NCBI RefSeq assembly: GCF_900155425.1
Contig: NZ_LT700191.1
Span: 917,918 to 981,917 of the forward strand
Reading direction: 5' to 3'
DNA length: 64,000 nt
DNA from: Parabacteroides massiliensis
Lineage (GTDB): Bacteria > Bacteroidota > Bacteroidia > Bacteroidales > Tannerellaceae
Shown: positions 9,031-18,137 of the stretch, piece after piece
Layout: each line of letters opens with the position of its first letter
Numbering within the stretch: the first letter of the stretch is position 1
Position numbers and translations under genes: made by a program
Notes under the pieces: generated by a model
Seen by the model: only the letters and a program-made list of their open reading frames with translations
Told to the model about the DNA's origin: nothing
Databases searched by the model: none

Positions 9031-9591
9031 CTAATCCAGAGAAGTCGACAGATATTCTTTCAGAACCAGACGAAGTTGTGCCAGTGCTTTCTTCTGATAC
9101 AGTTTTACAGCATTAATGGAAATACCCATTTCTTCCGAAATTTCAGCGTAGGTCAGATTTTTATACCGGCTAAGTTCAAAAACCCTTTTATACTGGGGAG
9201 GTAATTCTTTCACCGCTCTACCAATCCGTTCTATCAGCTCTTTAGAGAGAACATAATCGAGAGGAGATTCATCCAACGAAAATAATGTATTCCTTTCCAC
9301 AACAGTATCATTCAACTCCACATATTCCGGTTGATTTCGCCTAAGGTATGATAAGCACGCATTATGAACAGCCCTGATTAAATAAGCTCTGACAGAAGTG
9401 GTAATAACCAATGTCTCTCTGCTTTCCCATAACCAGCGGAATACATCACCGACAATTTCCTCTATTATATATTCTTCCGTGATGTAAGAACGTGCCTCAT
9501 AACAAAGAAAAACATAATACTTTTTGAATAAAAACTCAAAAGTTTTATGATTTTCCACCTTCAAATCTAAAACCTCATCACCAACCGCCAT
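9031..9591 (-). CDS. ECF-type RNA polymerase sigma-70 factor
   Basis: A 186-residue sigma factor. Region 2 covers about residues 20-90 (FEFLFKKYYVFL, DVFRWLW), and region 4 covers about 125-182 with the helix-turn-helix LTYAEISEEMGISINAVKLY. Size and motifs match Bacteroidota ECF factors that act with FecR-type anti-sigma proteins and SusC transducers. The only FecR gene nearby is at 16025-17023, upstream of SusC, whereas the usual order places sigma directly before FecR. Here sigma follows SusD and is cut off from it by an insertion sequence. Whether it partners that FecR is inference. Confidence 0.85.
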   Translation of the reverse strand: MAVGDEVLDLKVENHKTFEFLFKKYYVFLCYEARSYITEEYIIEEIVGDVFRWLWESRETLVITTSVRAYLIRAVHNACLSYLRRNQPEYVELNDTVVERNTLFSLDESPLDYVLSKELIERIGRAVKELPPQYKRVFELSRYKNLTYAEISEEMGISINAVKLYQKKALAQLRLVLKEYLSTSLD

Positions 9592-9696
9592 TCTTCCAGA
9601 TCAAATACGCATTCTCACTAACAGATATCTATTAGAATTCAACCAGTTTAATGAGAAGTAATAGTGACTAACTGAAAGCAGTTTTTCAGTTAGTCA

Positions 9697-10769
9697 TGCG
9701 AATCAGCAGTTGAAAACATCTTCAGATTCTTGATTTAAAAGTTTGTAATTCAGTTAATTATCTCATTATTTTATTTTGTAATCTCCTTGAAAATCAGTAA
9801 ATTAGAAGAATAAAACCACTCATTTTTCTAATTATGATTCCCAAGGAGAAAAAGTTAATACTAATAGGTTTGTATATGTATATCTGTGATGTCCATAAGT
9901 CTTCTCTGCGTTTCCACTGCCAGAGATTCAGTAACAATTCCAATCCTGAGTTTACGGATGAGGAGGTTCTTACCATCTATCTGTTCTGCGGGTACTGCCA
10001 GAGATACTTCAACATCAAGGAGATACATACCTTCGCTAAGGAGTATCTGTCATCATGGTTTCCAAAATTGCCGTCTTATCAAACGTTTTGCGTACGCCTA
10101 AATATGCTTTCAGAAACATTTAAGGTGCTGGTGGAAACCATGATACAATCATTCAAGCCCAAGGATTGCGACTCCATTATATCCATTGTCGATTCTATGC
10201 CGATAGTGACCTGTAAAGGGAAAAACCGAGAGGGGAAAGTAGCTACGGAGATAACATCAAAAGGGTATTGCTCCACTAAGAACATGTACTACTATGGCAT
10301 GAAACTGCATATGGTAGGACAGCGTAGGGAGGGAACCTTACCTTTTCCGGAAATGATAACTCTGACACCGGCTTCGGACAACGACCTGACCGTATTCAAA
10401 AGCGAATGCGTGCCATACCTATCCGGAAAGACGGTGCTTGCAGACAAGATTTACAGCGATTTCTCTTTCTTTAATGAGAACAATCCGGTTAAAGTGCTTA
10501 CTCCGCATAAAGAGATTAAAGGGGAACCGGAAGTTCTCAAACAGAGGGAGAAAGCTGCAAGAGACCTTTTCTCGCAAGCCGTTTCTAAAGTCAGACAACC
10601 TATCGAATCCTTTTTCAACTGGCTGAATGAAAAAACAGAAATTCAAAGAGCATCTAAAGTAAGAGCTACCAAAGGGCTGTTGGTACATACCTTTGGAAAG
10701 TTGGCTATTGCTCTACTTACATTTGTTAATTTTTAATTTTTGAATCAGAAAGCCAACTGCTGATTCGCA
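9697..10769 (+). mobile_element. IS982-family-like insertion sequence, complete
   Basis: A 1073-bp element with perfect 16-bp terminal inverted repeats, TGCGAATCAGCAGTTG at 9697-9712 and its complement at 10754-10769. It is flanked by the 7-bp direct repeat TTAGTCA (9690-9696 and 10770-10776), as expected for target duplication. It carries one intact transposase gene. Perfect ends and an exact duplication suggest a recent, potentially active insertion. Confidence 0.92.
9834..10736 (+). CDS. IS982-type DDE transposase
   Basis: A 300-residue transposase filling the element between its terminal repeats. Candidate catalytic acids are Asp in SIVDSMP (near residue 121), Asp in LADKIYSD (near 201) and Glu in QPIESFFNWLNEK (near 263), the DDE layout of the IS982/IS4-like group. 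Length and gene position match the family. There is no frameshift, so it is presumably functional. It is transcribed opposite to the flanking SusCD and sigma genes. Confidence 0.9.
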   Translation: MIPKEKKLILIGLYMYICDVHKSSLRFHCQRFSNNSNPEFTDEEVLTIYLFCGYCQRYFNIKEIHTFAKEYLSSWFPKLPSYQTFCVRLNMLSETFKVLVETMIQSFKPKDCDSIISIVDSMPIVTCKGKNREGKVATEITSKGYCSTKNMYYYGMKLHMVGQRREGTLPFPEMITLTPASDNDLTVFKSECVPYLSGKTVLADKIYSDFSFFNENNPVKVLTPHKEIKGEPEVLKQREKAARDLFSQAVSKVRQPIESFFNWLNEKTEIQRASKVRATKGLLVHTFGKLAIALLTFVNF

Positions 10770-10871
10770 TTAGTCACTATTTTTTAACTGTTAAAAAATT
10801 AATTTTCAAAGAAAATACCAAGGGAAACCGAAAAAATATCCCCAGGCACCTCTTTTCATAAAATTATATCA

Positions 10872-12494
10872 TTAAATATAATTCGGATCTTGAACCAGAA
10901 CACCACCGGCTTTATCAATTTCAGCCTGTGGTAACGGGAAATAATAGAATGCAGGCTTAAAGACCTTAATATAAGTGGGTAATGCCGGATCGGCTGCGCC
11001 ATCCACTAATTCTTCCATTAATTTCCAACGTTTTAGCTGGAAGTACCGATGACCTTCAAATACAAATTCCACACGCCATTCATTACGGATACGTTCACGC
11101 ATCTGCTCTTTAGTCAAACCGGCAGGTAACTCTGGCTGACCGGAACGAACACGAATCTGATTAACCGCATCATACACCTTCTGCGTCGGTCCGTTTGCCT
11201 CGTTTTCTGCTTCAGCAATCATCATCAAAACTTCGGCATAACGCAAAATGATAACGTCCGCATCGGAAATAGTGGAATAACTCGGCATTTCTTTTGTCGG
11301 TTGAACCAACTTCATCATACCAAATCCTGTTTGCATCTGACTGGTAATTGTCACCGGATCTCCTTCTTGTCCATCTATCGAGAAATCAGCTACGCCACTA
11401 TGGCAAACTGTTTCATACAAACGACGATCGCGATTTTGAAACAATTTAGCCCTTTCAGCTTTATTGGCCTCTCCTAATTCTCCAGTAGCTAATAAAGATT
11501 CATTCACCGGAACTGTCAACGGAGATTCACCCCATTTCTGACCGTCTGTGCACTCGAATGCATCCACCAAATCACGGGTAACACCACAAGTTGTCCATGC
11601 AGCATAATACAAATCCATATTATGGGTCGTATTAGGCGCTAAATAACGAACGGAGAACATAATTTCAGGAGACGACAACTGCTTGGAAGATATAAAGTTA
11701 TCGCGCATTCTATCTGCTAATCCATACCCTTTTACCGATTCCAGCAAAGATACGATTTCCCCCATTTTGGAAGGATCTGCATTCCCTTTATCATCATAGG
11801 CATCAGTCAACATCAAACGAGCCTTGAACGCTTTCAAAGCACCCGGAGAGAAATATCCAGACATTTGAGCATCAGAATAGGGCTTGTCCGGCAATGCTGC
11901 GATGGCTTCATCGAAATCTTTCATTATCTGGGTATAAATTTCAGCACGCGAGGCTTTTGCCTGGTACATATTATCCATTGTCAAAGATTCCGTTACCAAA
12001 GGTACTTCCCGATAACACTGATACAACCAAGAATAAAAATATCCTCTCAATGCTTTCGCTTGCGCAAGCATAAAAGATTTCTCATCAGCAGACATATCAG
12101 CCCCTTGATAAGCTTCCAGGTTTTCCATCAACAAATGGACACGGGCAATGCCCTGGTAACAATGCTTATACATATAAGTGACATATCCCGTAGTATTCGG
12201 ATCCAAATCACCTAAAGCGATCGTCTTGGTTTTTCCATAGGTATCTTCGTCATGCTGGCAAATGGAGTTGTCTGTCAGGTTATCAAAACAAGCCACAATC
12301 TGTGACATGACTCCAGGCCATTCGTATACAATAGAAAAACTGCCAGCCAATGCAGATTGGAAATCACTCTTTTTCTGCCAGAAAATAGACTGTGAAGGTG
12401 AAGAAGGAGGATCTTTCTGCAAGAAATCACTACAAGAAGTCGTAGAACCCACCAACAAAGCCGAAGCCAATATAATATTTACTATTTTTTTCAT
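10872..12494 (-). CDS. SusD/RagB-family surface glycan-binding lipoprotein
   Basis: A 540-residue SusD-like protein. The signal peptide ends in a lipobox-like SSC motif near residue 20 (GSTTSCSDFLQ). The N-terminal TPR-like SusD fold includes AKALRGYFYSWLYQ, and the C-terminal RagB/SusD signature includes ILRYAEVLMMIAEAEN and WRVEFVFEGHRYFQLKRW. It forms the lid of a SusC channel at the outer surface. It follows SusC by 12 bases in the same transcription unit. The ligand cannot be deduced. Confidence 0.93.
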   Translation of the reverse strand: MKKIVNIILASALLVGSTTSCSDFLQKDPPSSPSQSIFWQKKSDFQSALAGSFSIVYEWPGVMSQIVACFDNLTDNSICQHDEDTYGKTKTIALGDLDPNTTGYVTYMYKHCYQGIARVHLLMENLEAYQGADMSADEKSFMLAQAKALRGYFYSWLYQCYREVPLVTESLTMDNMYQAKASRAEIYTQIMKDFDEAIAALPDKPYSDAQMSGYFSPGALKAFKARLMLTDAYDDKGNADPSKMGEIVSLLESVKGYGLADRMRDNFISSKQLSSPEIMFSVRYLAPNTTHNMDLYYAAWTTCGVTRDLVDAFECTDGQKWGESPLTVPVNESLLATGELGEANKAERAKLFQNRDRRLYETVCHSGVADFSIDGQEGDPVTITSQMQTGFGMMKLVQPTKEMPSYSTISDADVIILRYAEVLMMIAEAENEANGPTQKVYDAVNQIRVRSGQPELPAGLTKEQMRERIRNEWRVEFVFEGHRYFQLKRWKLMEELVDGAADPALPTYIKVFKPAFYYFPLPQAEIDKAGGVLVQDPNYI

Positions 12495-12506
12495 TGCATT
12501 CTACTT

Positions 12507-15500
12507 TTAAAATTCAACATTCAAACCAAATGAACAAATCCTATTCTGCGGATAAACAGCAGCACGTCCATCACTCTCACGTTCCGGATCCAAACCATAG
12601 AATTTTGTAAATGTCAACAAGTTATCTCCAGAGAAATAAACTCTGACTCTCGACATTTTTACTTTATCCGTAACAGATTTAGGTAAAGTATAACCGAACG
12701 TCAAATTCTTCAAACGGAAATAAGAAGCATTCTGCAACATATAAGTGTTTGGCCTGTTATTCTTATTACCGCCCAAATTGTCAAAATACAGACGTGGATG
12801 TTCAGCATTATATGGATTTTCTTCCGTCCACATGCCTTCTACATATTCCCGTGTCGGAGCAGATCCTTGACGGAACGGATAAATACCCCACTCGTTTGTA
12901 TACCACTTCTTTCCCGAAACACCTTGTCCTTGCAGAGACAGGTCAAAGCCTTTCCAGCTCGCACCGGCATTTACAGAATATTCAAATCCGGGGAAACGTC
13001 CGGAAATAGGTACACGGTCATCGTTGTTGATGACTCCGTCATTATTCTGATCCTTATACTTCAGGTCTCCCGGCAACGTATTATCATTAAACTGTTTCGG
13101 CGAATTTTTCACTTCATCTTCCGTAGCAAAAATACCGATACATTCCAACATATAATACTCATTGTAAGGAAGGCCTTCTCTTCTCAAATTATAACCACTA
13201 ATTTCTTCTGCGCCAAATTTAGTCAATTTGTTCCTTGAACGATCAAAATAAACACCTGCATTGTATTGCAAGCCTTTAAATACACCGTCTGTAATCATGT
13301 TGTTATAATTGAAAGCAATCTCAAAACCTTTGTTCTCAACTTCTCCATTATTGACTGTCGGAGCATCCAAACCTAAAATATCGGACACTTGCGAAGAGCG
13401 TAAAATGTCTGAAGTCACTTTCTTATACCAGTCGAATGTCACACTCAATCCATTAAACACTTGCAAATCGAGACCGACATCGGTTATAGTCGTAGTTTCC
13501 CACTTGATGTTACGGTTTGCATACGCTTTCTGCTGATAACCAACAGTTTCTGTTTTCTTGTCAAACGGATAGTTTGAAACACTTGCAATCATTGCCTGAT
13601 AAGGATACAGACCAATATTCTGGTTACCCAATTGTCCCCAAGAAGCACGGATCTTGGCATTATTCAACCAATTCAGATTCAAATCTTTCATAAAATCTTC
13701 TTCGGTAATACGCCAACCGGCTGAGAATGACGGGAAGATACCCCAACGATTTTCGGAAGAGATACGAGACGTACCGTCATAACGCATATTGGCCTCAAAC
13801 AAATAACGCTCCTTAAAGTTGTAGTTCAAACGAGCAAATACAGACTGGATTGCCCATTCTTCCAACGTACCTGAATTCGACCAGTTCGCATTAGAACCTG
13901 CATTGATTACCGGAAGATCGAACGCATACTCTTTTCTGAATGCCCGTATCGTTTCATATTTCTCAGCCTCCTGGCTATAACCGGCCATGATATTGAAACT
14001 GTGATATTGGTTCGGAGTTGTGAAATCATATTTCAGATAGGTATACAGATTCGTATAAAAACGACGCTGGTCTTCTACCGTCAAACCGTTTGCACCTCTA
14101 TCCAGATAACCGGTTTGTTCACCTGTATGATAGTCATAAACAGGGATATCAGATCCTCCCCATTCCTTCCATTTATTGGATTCCAAACGAGCAGCTCCTT
14201 TCGTGTACCAACTCAATCCTTTAGCCAATTTGATATCCAACCACAATTGGGCATTTACATCGAAATTCTGATAATTCTTGTTCGTACCCGTACCAATGAT
14301 AGCCGGCATATTTTTATTGTGAGATTCGAAAGAATAAGCGGAACCTGTCCAACGGGTGATTCCCGAACCATCGTCCGGCAACCAAGGCATATATGTCGGA
14401 GCTTGCGACATGGTAGAAAGTAAAACATCACTTTGTCCCTGACGAGGTTCATCACGATCGCCATACATTAAATTAGTGTACGTACCGATCTTGATAAAAT
14501 CCGTAATTTGCGATGTTAAATCGACTGTAGCATTGTACTTCTGATAATCGAAACCTTTCAACGTACCCGGCTGGTCCACGAAATTCAAAGCCACATTATA
14601 TGTAGTCTTTCCTGCATTACCGGCAATCGACAAATTATGGTTTTGAACAACAGCCGGATTAAACATATAATCCAACCAATCAAAGTTAGGATATTGTTCA
14701 CTGCCGCCGCCATTCCGGTAAGCATTGATCTGTTCCTGCGTATAACGCTCTCCGGCACCGGAGTTCGCTTTGGCAAGATTATACAATTCCATATATTCGG
14801 CAGAATTAGTCACCAGATCATACATACGGGTCGGATTATAAATTGCTACATTACCATGATAAGCAATATGCGCTTTGCCTTCCCCTTCTGCCCCTTGTTT
14901 CGTTGTAACAAGAATCACACCATTTGCAGCACGCGCACCATAAATAGCGGCTGAAGCAGCATCTTTCAAGACTGAAACACTCTCAATCATACTTGGGTCC
15001 AGGTTCGAGATACTGCCCGGAACACCATTTATCAACACCAGCGGATCAGAACCGGCACTGGAGAAAGTACCCTGGCCACGCACACGGAAAGAAGTAGATT
15101 CATTACCCGGTGCACCCAAACCTTGGTTAACTCGCAAACCCGGAACTTGCCCCTGCAACATGGTTGCCGCGTTCGTTACCGGACGTTTCGTCATTTCTTC
15201 TCCGGTCACAGCCGTTACCGCACCCGTCAAGTTCAATTTCTTTTGTGTACCGAAACCAACTACCACCACTTCATCCAACGCCTGTGAATCTTCTTTCAGG
15301 ATAACAGATATAACAGATTTATTCCCCACAGGGATACTTTGTTCGATATAACCTATATAAGAGATCTTCAATGTTGCCCCATTAGGTACATCCAATACAA
15401 AATTACCATCCACATCCGTCACCGTACCGATTGTCGTCCCTTCAACTACCACATTCGCACCGATAACAGGTTCATTATTGGCATCTAACACACGGCCTGT

Positions 15501-15902
15501 AACCTGTTTGGTCTGCTGCATCACAGTATTCGGCCCTACTTGTCCGGCACGAGTAATCACGACATGACGATCATTGATCTCATACCGAACATTACGTCCG
15601 TTAAACAATACTGCCAAGACTTCATTAATTGTCTTATTATCCAGGGATACAGAGACTCTTTCATCCAAATTCAAGTCTTTCACGTCCAGACTGAATGAAA
15701 ATTCGCTTTGGCTTTTAATAGATTCAATAACCTCACGAATCGTAGCATTTTTAAGATTTAAGGAAAGCATATGTTCAGTTGCATACGTACTTGCACCAAG
15801 CGAAAGCGTTCCAGCAACCAGAAATACACCAGCCAAGTTTGCCAAACGCCCTGCTCTTGCAGACAGTAAGTCCTGAACAGATTTTCTAAATGTTTTTTTC
15901 AT
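12507..15902 (-). CDS. SusC/RagA TonB-dependent transporter with N-terminal STN domain
   Basis: A 1131-residue outer-membrane transporter. After the signal region there is a secretin/TonB short N-terminal domain (about 45-100, SFSLDVKDLNLDERVSV), then a carboxypeptidase-regulatory-like repeat (about 130-205), a TonB-box-like segment (DEVVVVGFGTQ), a plug domain with the SusC signature (DAASAAIYGARAANGVILVTTK), and the beta barrel ending in FGLNVEF. The STN domain is what signals to a FecR anti-sigma factor, and a FecR gene lies directly upstream. Imported oligomer unknown. Confidence 0.93.
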   Translation of the reverse strand: MKKTFRKSVQDLLSARAGRLANLAGVFLVAGTLSLGASTYATEHMLSLNLKNATIREVIESIKSQSEFSFSLDVKDLNLDERVSVSLDNKTINEVLAVLFNGRNVRYEINDRHVVITRAGQVGPNTVMQQTKQVTGRVLDANNEPVIGANVVVEGTTIGTVTDVDGNFVLDVPNGATLKISYIGYIEQSIPVGNKSVISVILKEDSQALDEVVVVGFGTQKKLNLTGAVTAVTGEEMTKRPVTNAATMLQGQVPGLRVNQGLGAPGNESTSFRVRGQGTFSSAGSDPLVLINGVPGSISNLDPSMIESVSVLKDAASAAIYGARAANGVILVTTKQGAEGEGKAHIAYHGNVAIYNPTRMYDLVTNSAEYMELYNLAKANSGAGERYTQEQINAYRNGGGSEQYPNFDWLDYMFNPAVVQNHNLSIAGNAGKTTYNVALNFVDQPGTLKGFDYQKYNATVDLTSQITDFIKIGTYTNLMYGDRDEPRQGQSDVLLSTMSQAPTYMPWLPDDGSGITRWTGSAYSFESHNKNMPAIIGTGTNKNYQNFDVNAQLWLDIKLAKGLSWYTKGAARLESNKWKEWGGSDIPVYDYHTGEQTGYLDRGANGLTVEDQRRFYTNLYTYLKYDFTTPNQYHSFNIMAGYSQEAEKYETIRAFRKEYAFDLPVINAGSNANWSNSGTLEEWAIQSVFARLNYNFKERYLFEANMRYDGTSRISSENRWGIFPSFSAGWRITEEDFMKDLNLNWLNNAKIRASWGQLGNQNIGLYPYQAMIASVSNYPFDKKTETVGYQQKAYANRNIKWETTTITDVGLDLQVFNGLSVTFDWYKKVTSDILRSSQVSDILGLDAPTVNNGEVENKGFEIAFNYNNMITDGVFKGLQYNAGVYFDRSRNKLTKFGAEEISGYNLRREGLPYNEYYMLECIGIFATEDEVKNSPKQFNDNTLPGDLKYKDQNNDGVINNDDRVPISGRFPGFEYSVNAGASWKGFDLSLQGQGVSGKKWYTNEWGIYPFRQGSAPTREYVEGMWTEENPYNAEHPRLYFDNLGGNKNNRPNTYMLQNASYFRLKNLTFGYTLPKSVTDKVKMSRVRVYFSGDNLLTFTKFYGLDPERESDGRAAVYPQNRICSFGLNVEF

Positions 15903-16024
15903 ACTTCACTTATTTTTAAGATTTAACTTTTAATTACTTCATTCTTTTTAGGCTTATGATTTTTCCGCCCAACAGTTACAATTCCTTTTTTCCCATTCAC
16001 ATTATTTTTTTAGTTTGACTTATA

Positions 16025-17023
16025 TTAATTGAAAATTCGAATTTCTTCTGGTTTCACCTCATACCGGAATTTATTACCGGATGACAATATCTCCAGGACC
16101 TTCTCTATCGATACATTCTTTTGAAAATCAGAATAGTATACTATTTGTTTCAGCTTATTGCTTTCTATCCGGATCGGTATATTATAGAGACGCTTCAATT
16201 CTTTGGCTATTTCTTCCAAGGGGACCTTGTCAAAAGTCATTACTCCGTTGCGCCAGTTATCTATATGGCTGGCATCCATCGAATCTACCTGCATACTGAG
16301 GTCTGTTTTCCTGAAAGTAAACCGCTGATTGGGTTTCAACTCGACTGGAATGGCATCGGTCAGAAAATCACCGACCTTCACCATACCCTCTTTGAGGACA
16401 ACTTTCACCTCTGAGTCTTCTTCATAGGATTTCAGATCGAATTTAGTACCGAGAACTTTCACTGACAATTTTTCAGTATTCACCACAAATGGCAAATCCT
16501 TATTCTTGCTCACTTCAAAATAGCCTTCACCTGTCAACTCCACGTTTCTCGATGTCTTGGCAAAGTTCGAATCATACTTGACCTTACTTCCGGCATTCAA
16601 CCAGACAACAGAACCATCCGGAAATGTAATTTTTGATTTAGCGCCGTCCGGAACCTCGATCACATATTTTCTGTATTCTTCCGCTGCTTCAGAAACCGTT
16701 CTTCCAGACTGTGACAAAAAGAATAAAGAAGATATTCCACAGAATAAAAGGATAATAATTGCTACCGAAAACTTCAATGCTCGATGATAAAAATCGATTC
16801 GATTTATAGGTTTTGTCTCTTTATTAAATCGATTAATAGCAGCAATCACATCAAATTCTTCCGCATTCGAAATAACCCCAGTCGCTTTCCATACAACGAC
16901 TGTGGTTCGGAAATAGTCTCTGTTTTCCGGCTTTTCATTAATCCACTGCCGTAAAAGAATATGACCTTCAGCATCCAAAGAGCCATTCAGAAACGATTGT
17001 ATATAATTATCTATTTGATCCAT
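16025..17023 (-). CDS. FecR-family anti-sigma factor
   Basis: A 332-residue inner-membrane protein. The cytoplasmic N-terminus has the FecR start region (residues about 1-75), one membrane segment lies near 88-107 (FSVAIIILLFCGISSLFFL), and the periplasmic FecR domain contains FPDGSVVWLNAGS and LTGEGYFEV. It ends in a DUF4974-like part (FDKVPLEEIAKELKRLYNI). It should hold an ECF sigma factor until SusC bound to its ligand signals through the STN domain. No sigma gene lies directly upstream; the nearest is at 9031-9591, beyond SusD and the IS. Confidence 0.92.
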   Translation of the reverse strand: MDQIDNYIQSFLNGSLDAEGHILLRQWINEKPENRDYFRTTVVVWKATGVISNAEEFDVIAAINRFNKETKPINRIDFYHRALKFSVAIIILLFCGISSLFFLSQSGRTVSEAAEEYRKYVIEVPDGAKSKITFPDGSVVWLNAGSKVKYDSNFAKTSRNVELTGEGYFEVSKNKDLPFVVNTEKLSVKVLGTKFDLKSYEEDSEVKVVLKEGMVKVGDFLTDAIPVELKPNQRFTFRKTDLSMQVDSMDASHIDNWRNGVMTFDKVPLEEIAKELKRLYNIPIRIESNKLKQIVYYSDFQKNVSIEKVLEILSSGNKFRYEVKPEEIRIFN

Positions 17024-17210
17024 TTATTCCAATAAAAACATCGAGTATAACCCTTCATTTAATATAAGGTGCAAAAAAGAAGAAGAAGGGTATATGATTA
17101 GGAATATTTTTTAATCAATTATAAATATCCGAAAAGAAAACAGACTGGACGATGCAACCCTTTTTCCTTTCCATTCATCATTATATTAGAAACAAACACC
17201 AGATATCAGT

Positions 17211-18038
17211 ATGAACAAGTTATTTTTGACTATTTCGTCCGCCATCTTGTTGATGGCGGGATTATGCCTGTCTTCCTGCAGTGACAATGACGACATCAAA
17301 CAGACAGGCATAGACGGGCGGCCCAGCGCTCTTCTTTCAAACGGGCAGGTTTTCGCTTCATTCGTCTACTCCGGCAATCTGTTTGCCGGAATCCAATATC
17401 CGGACGGACACGCGACTCGTTTCAATTATGAGGACGGAGTATTTTCCGGCATATCCTACACACCCCCTAAAGATGTGGCCGACGGACATGGCTGGGTGCA
17501 TTTCAGCAAAACAGGAGACAAGACTTATGAAGTCAGTCACGGCGGTGAGCCGTCGACAGACATAAACTTCCGAGAAGAGGTGGTACTCGATGCTAACGGT
17601 TTGCCCGTCAAAGTAACCTTCACCGGTGTTTTCCAACAGGGGCCCAACGGGGAAAAACAGATTGAGGAAGGCGGCGGGTATGCCCTCCTGACTTTCGATC
17701 CGGCCACCCGGCAACTACTCAAACAGGAAGTGTACGACAAAGAATCCAACCTGCTGGTAAAAAACACGTATGAATACGACAATGCATCCGGCAGTATCAG
17801 CCATTTAGAACTTCCTCTGTATTTCTTAGGCTGGTGGTACTATAACCATGCCTACTCCTCCGACTTTAAGGATGTCCAGTTCTTGAACCACCGTCATAAT
17901 ATTACGAAGATCACATCCGAAAACAGCAAGGAGGAGCGTTCTTCCGCTACATATACATACAAGTATAATGAAAACAATTTTCCAGTTTCCGCATTCTGTG
18001 ACAAAGGGGAAGGTGAAGATGTGGAGATCCGATACTGA
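17211..18038 (+). CDS. DUF4595-like lipoprotein
   Basis: A 275-residue lipoprotein with a signal peptide and lipobox LSSCSDNDD near residue 23, followed by the acidic stretch often seen on surface-exposed Bacteroidota lipoproteins. The rest is beta-rich with YD-repeat-like pieces (TYEYDNASGSISHLELP, TYTYKYNENNFPVSA), resembling DUF4595 proteins. Function unknown. It stands alone on the plus strand, diverging from fecR. Confidence 0.65.
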   Translation: MNKLFLTISSAILLMAGLCLSSCSDNDDIKQTGIDGRPSALLSNGQVFASFVYSGNLFAGIQYPDGHATRFNYEDGVFSGISYTPPKDVADGHGWVHFSKTGDKTYEVSHGGEPSTDINFREEVVLDANGLPVKVTFTGVFQQGPNGEKQIEEGGGYALLTFDPATRQLLKQEVYDKESNLLVKNTYEYDNASGSISHLELPLYFLGWWYYNHAYSSDFKDVQFLNHRHNITKITSENSKEERSSATYTYKYNENNFPVSAFCDKGEGEDVEIRY

Positions 18039-18101
18039 GAACGACCGATAACAACCAAAAAAACGGATATTTTAGACAACCACACTTGGCTGTTTTGGAC
18101 G

Positions 18102-18109
18102 TACCTTTG
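18102..18109 (+). promoter_or_regulatory. -7 promoter box for the MFS exporter
   Basis: TACCTTTG matches TAnnTTTG. Transcription would begin at or just after the ATG at 18111, so this box favours the downstream ATG at 18138 as the true start. No -33 box at the usual distance is evident. Confidence 0.55.
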
Positions 18110-18137
18110 CATGTTTTATCAAACAAAAAGAAAAAAG

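Larger units (their letters stand above)
9660..10781. other. 18-bp perfect hairpin split by the IS element
   Basis: Deleting 9697-10769 and one copy of the 7-bp duplication restores AATAGTGACTAACTGAAA, loop GCAGTT, then its exact reverse complement. The left arm is 9660-9677 and the right arm 9684-9696 plus 10777-10781. The restored stem is followed on the plus strand by a T run, like an intrinsic terminator, in the gap between SusD and the sigma gene. In the present sequence the left side still holds a 13-bp hairpin (9665-9677 with 9684-9696). Confidence 0.75.

Noticed and set aside
9660-9696. Longer IS terminal repeat starting at AATAGTGACTAA
   Set aside because: AATAGTGACTAA on the left matches the right flank only because both belonged to the original hairpin; the direct repeat TTAGTCA fixes the true ends at 9697 and 10769.
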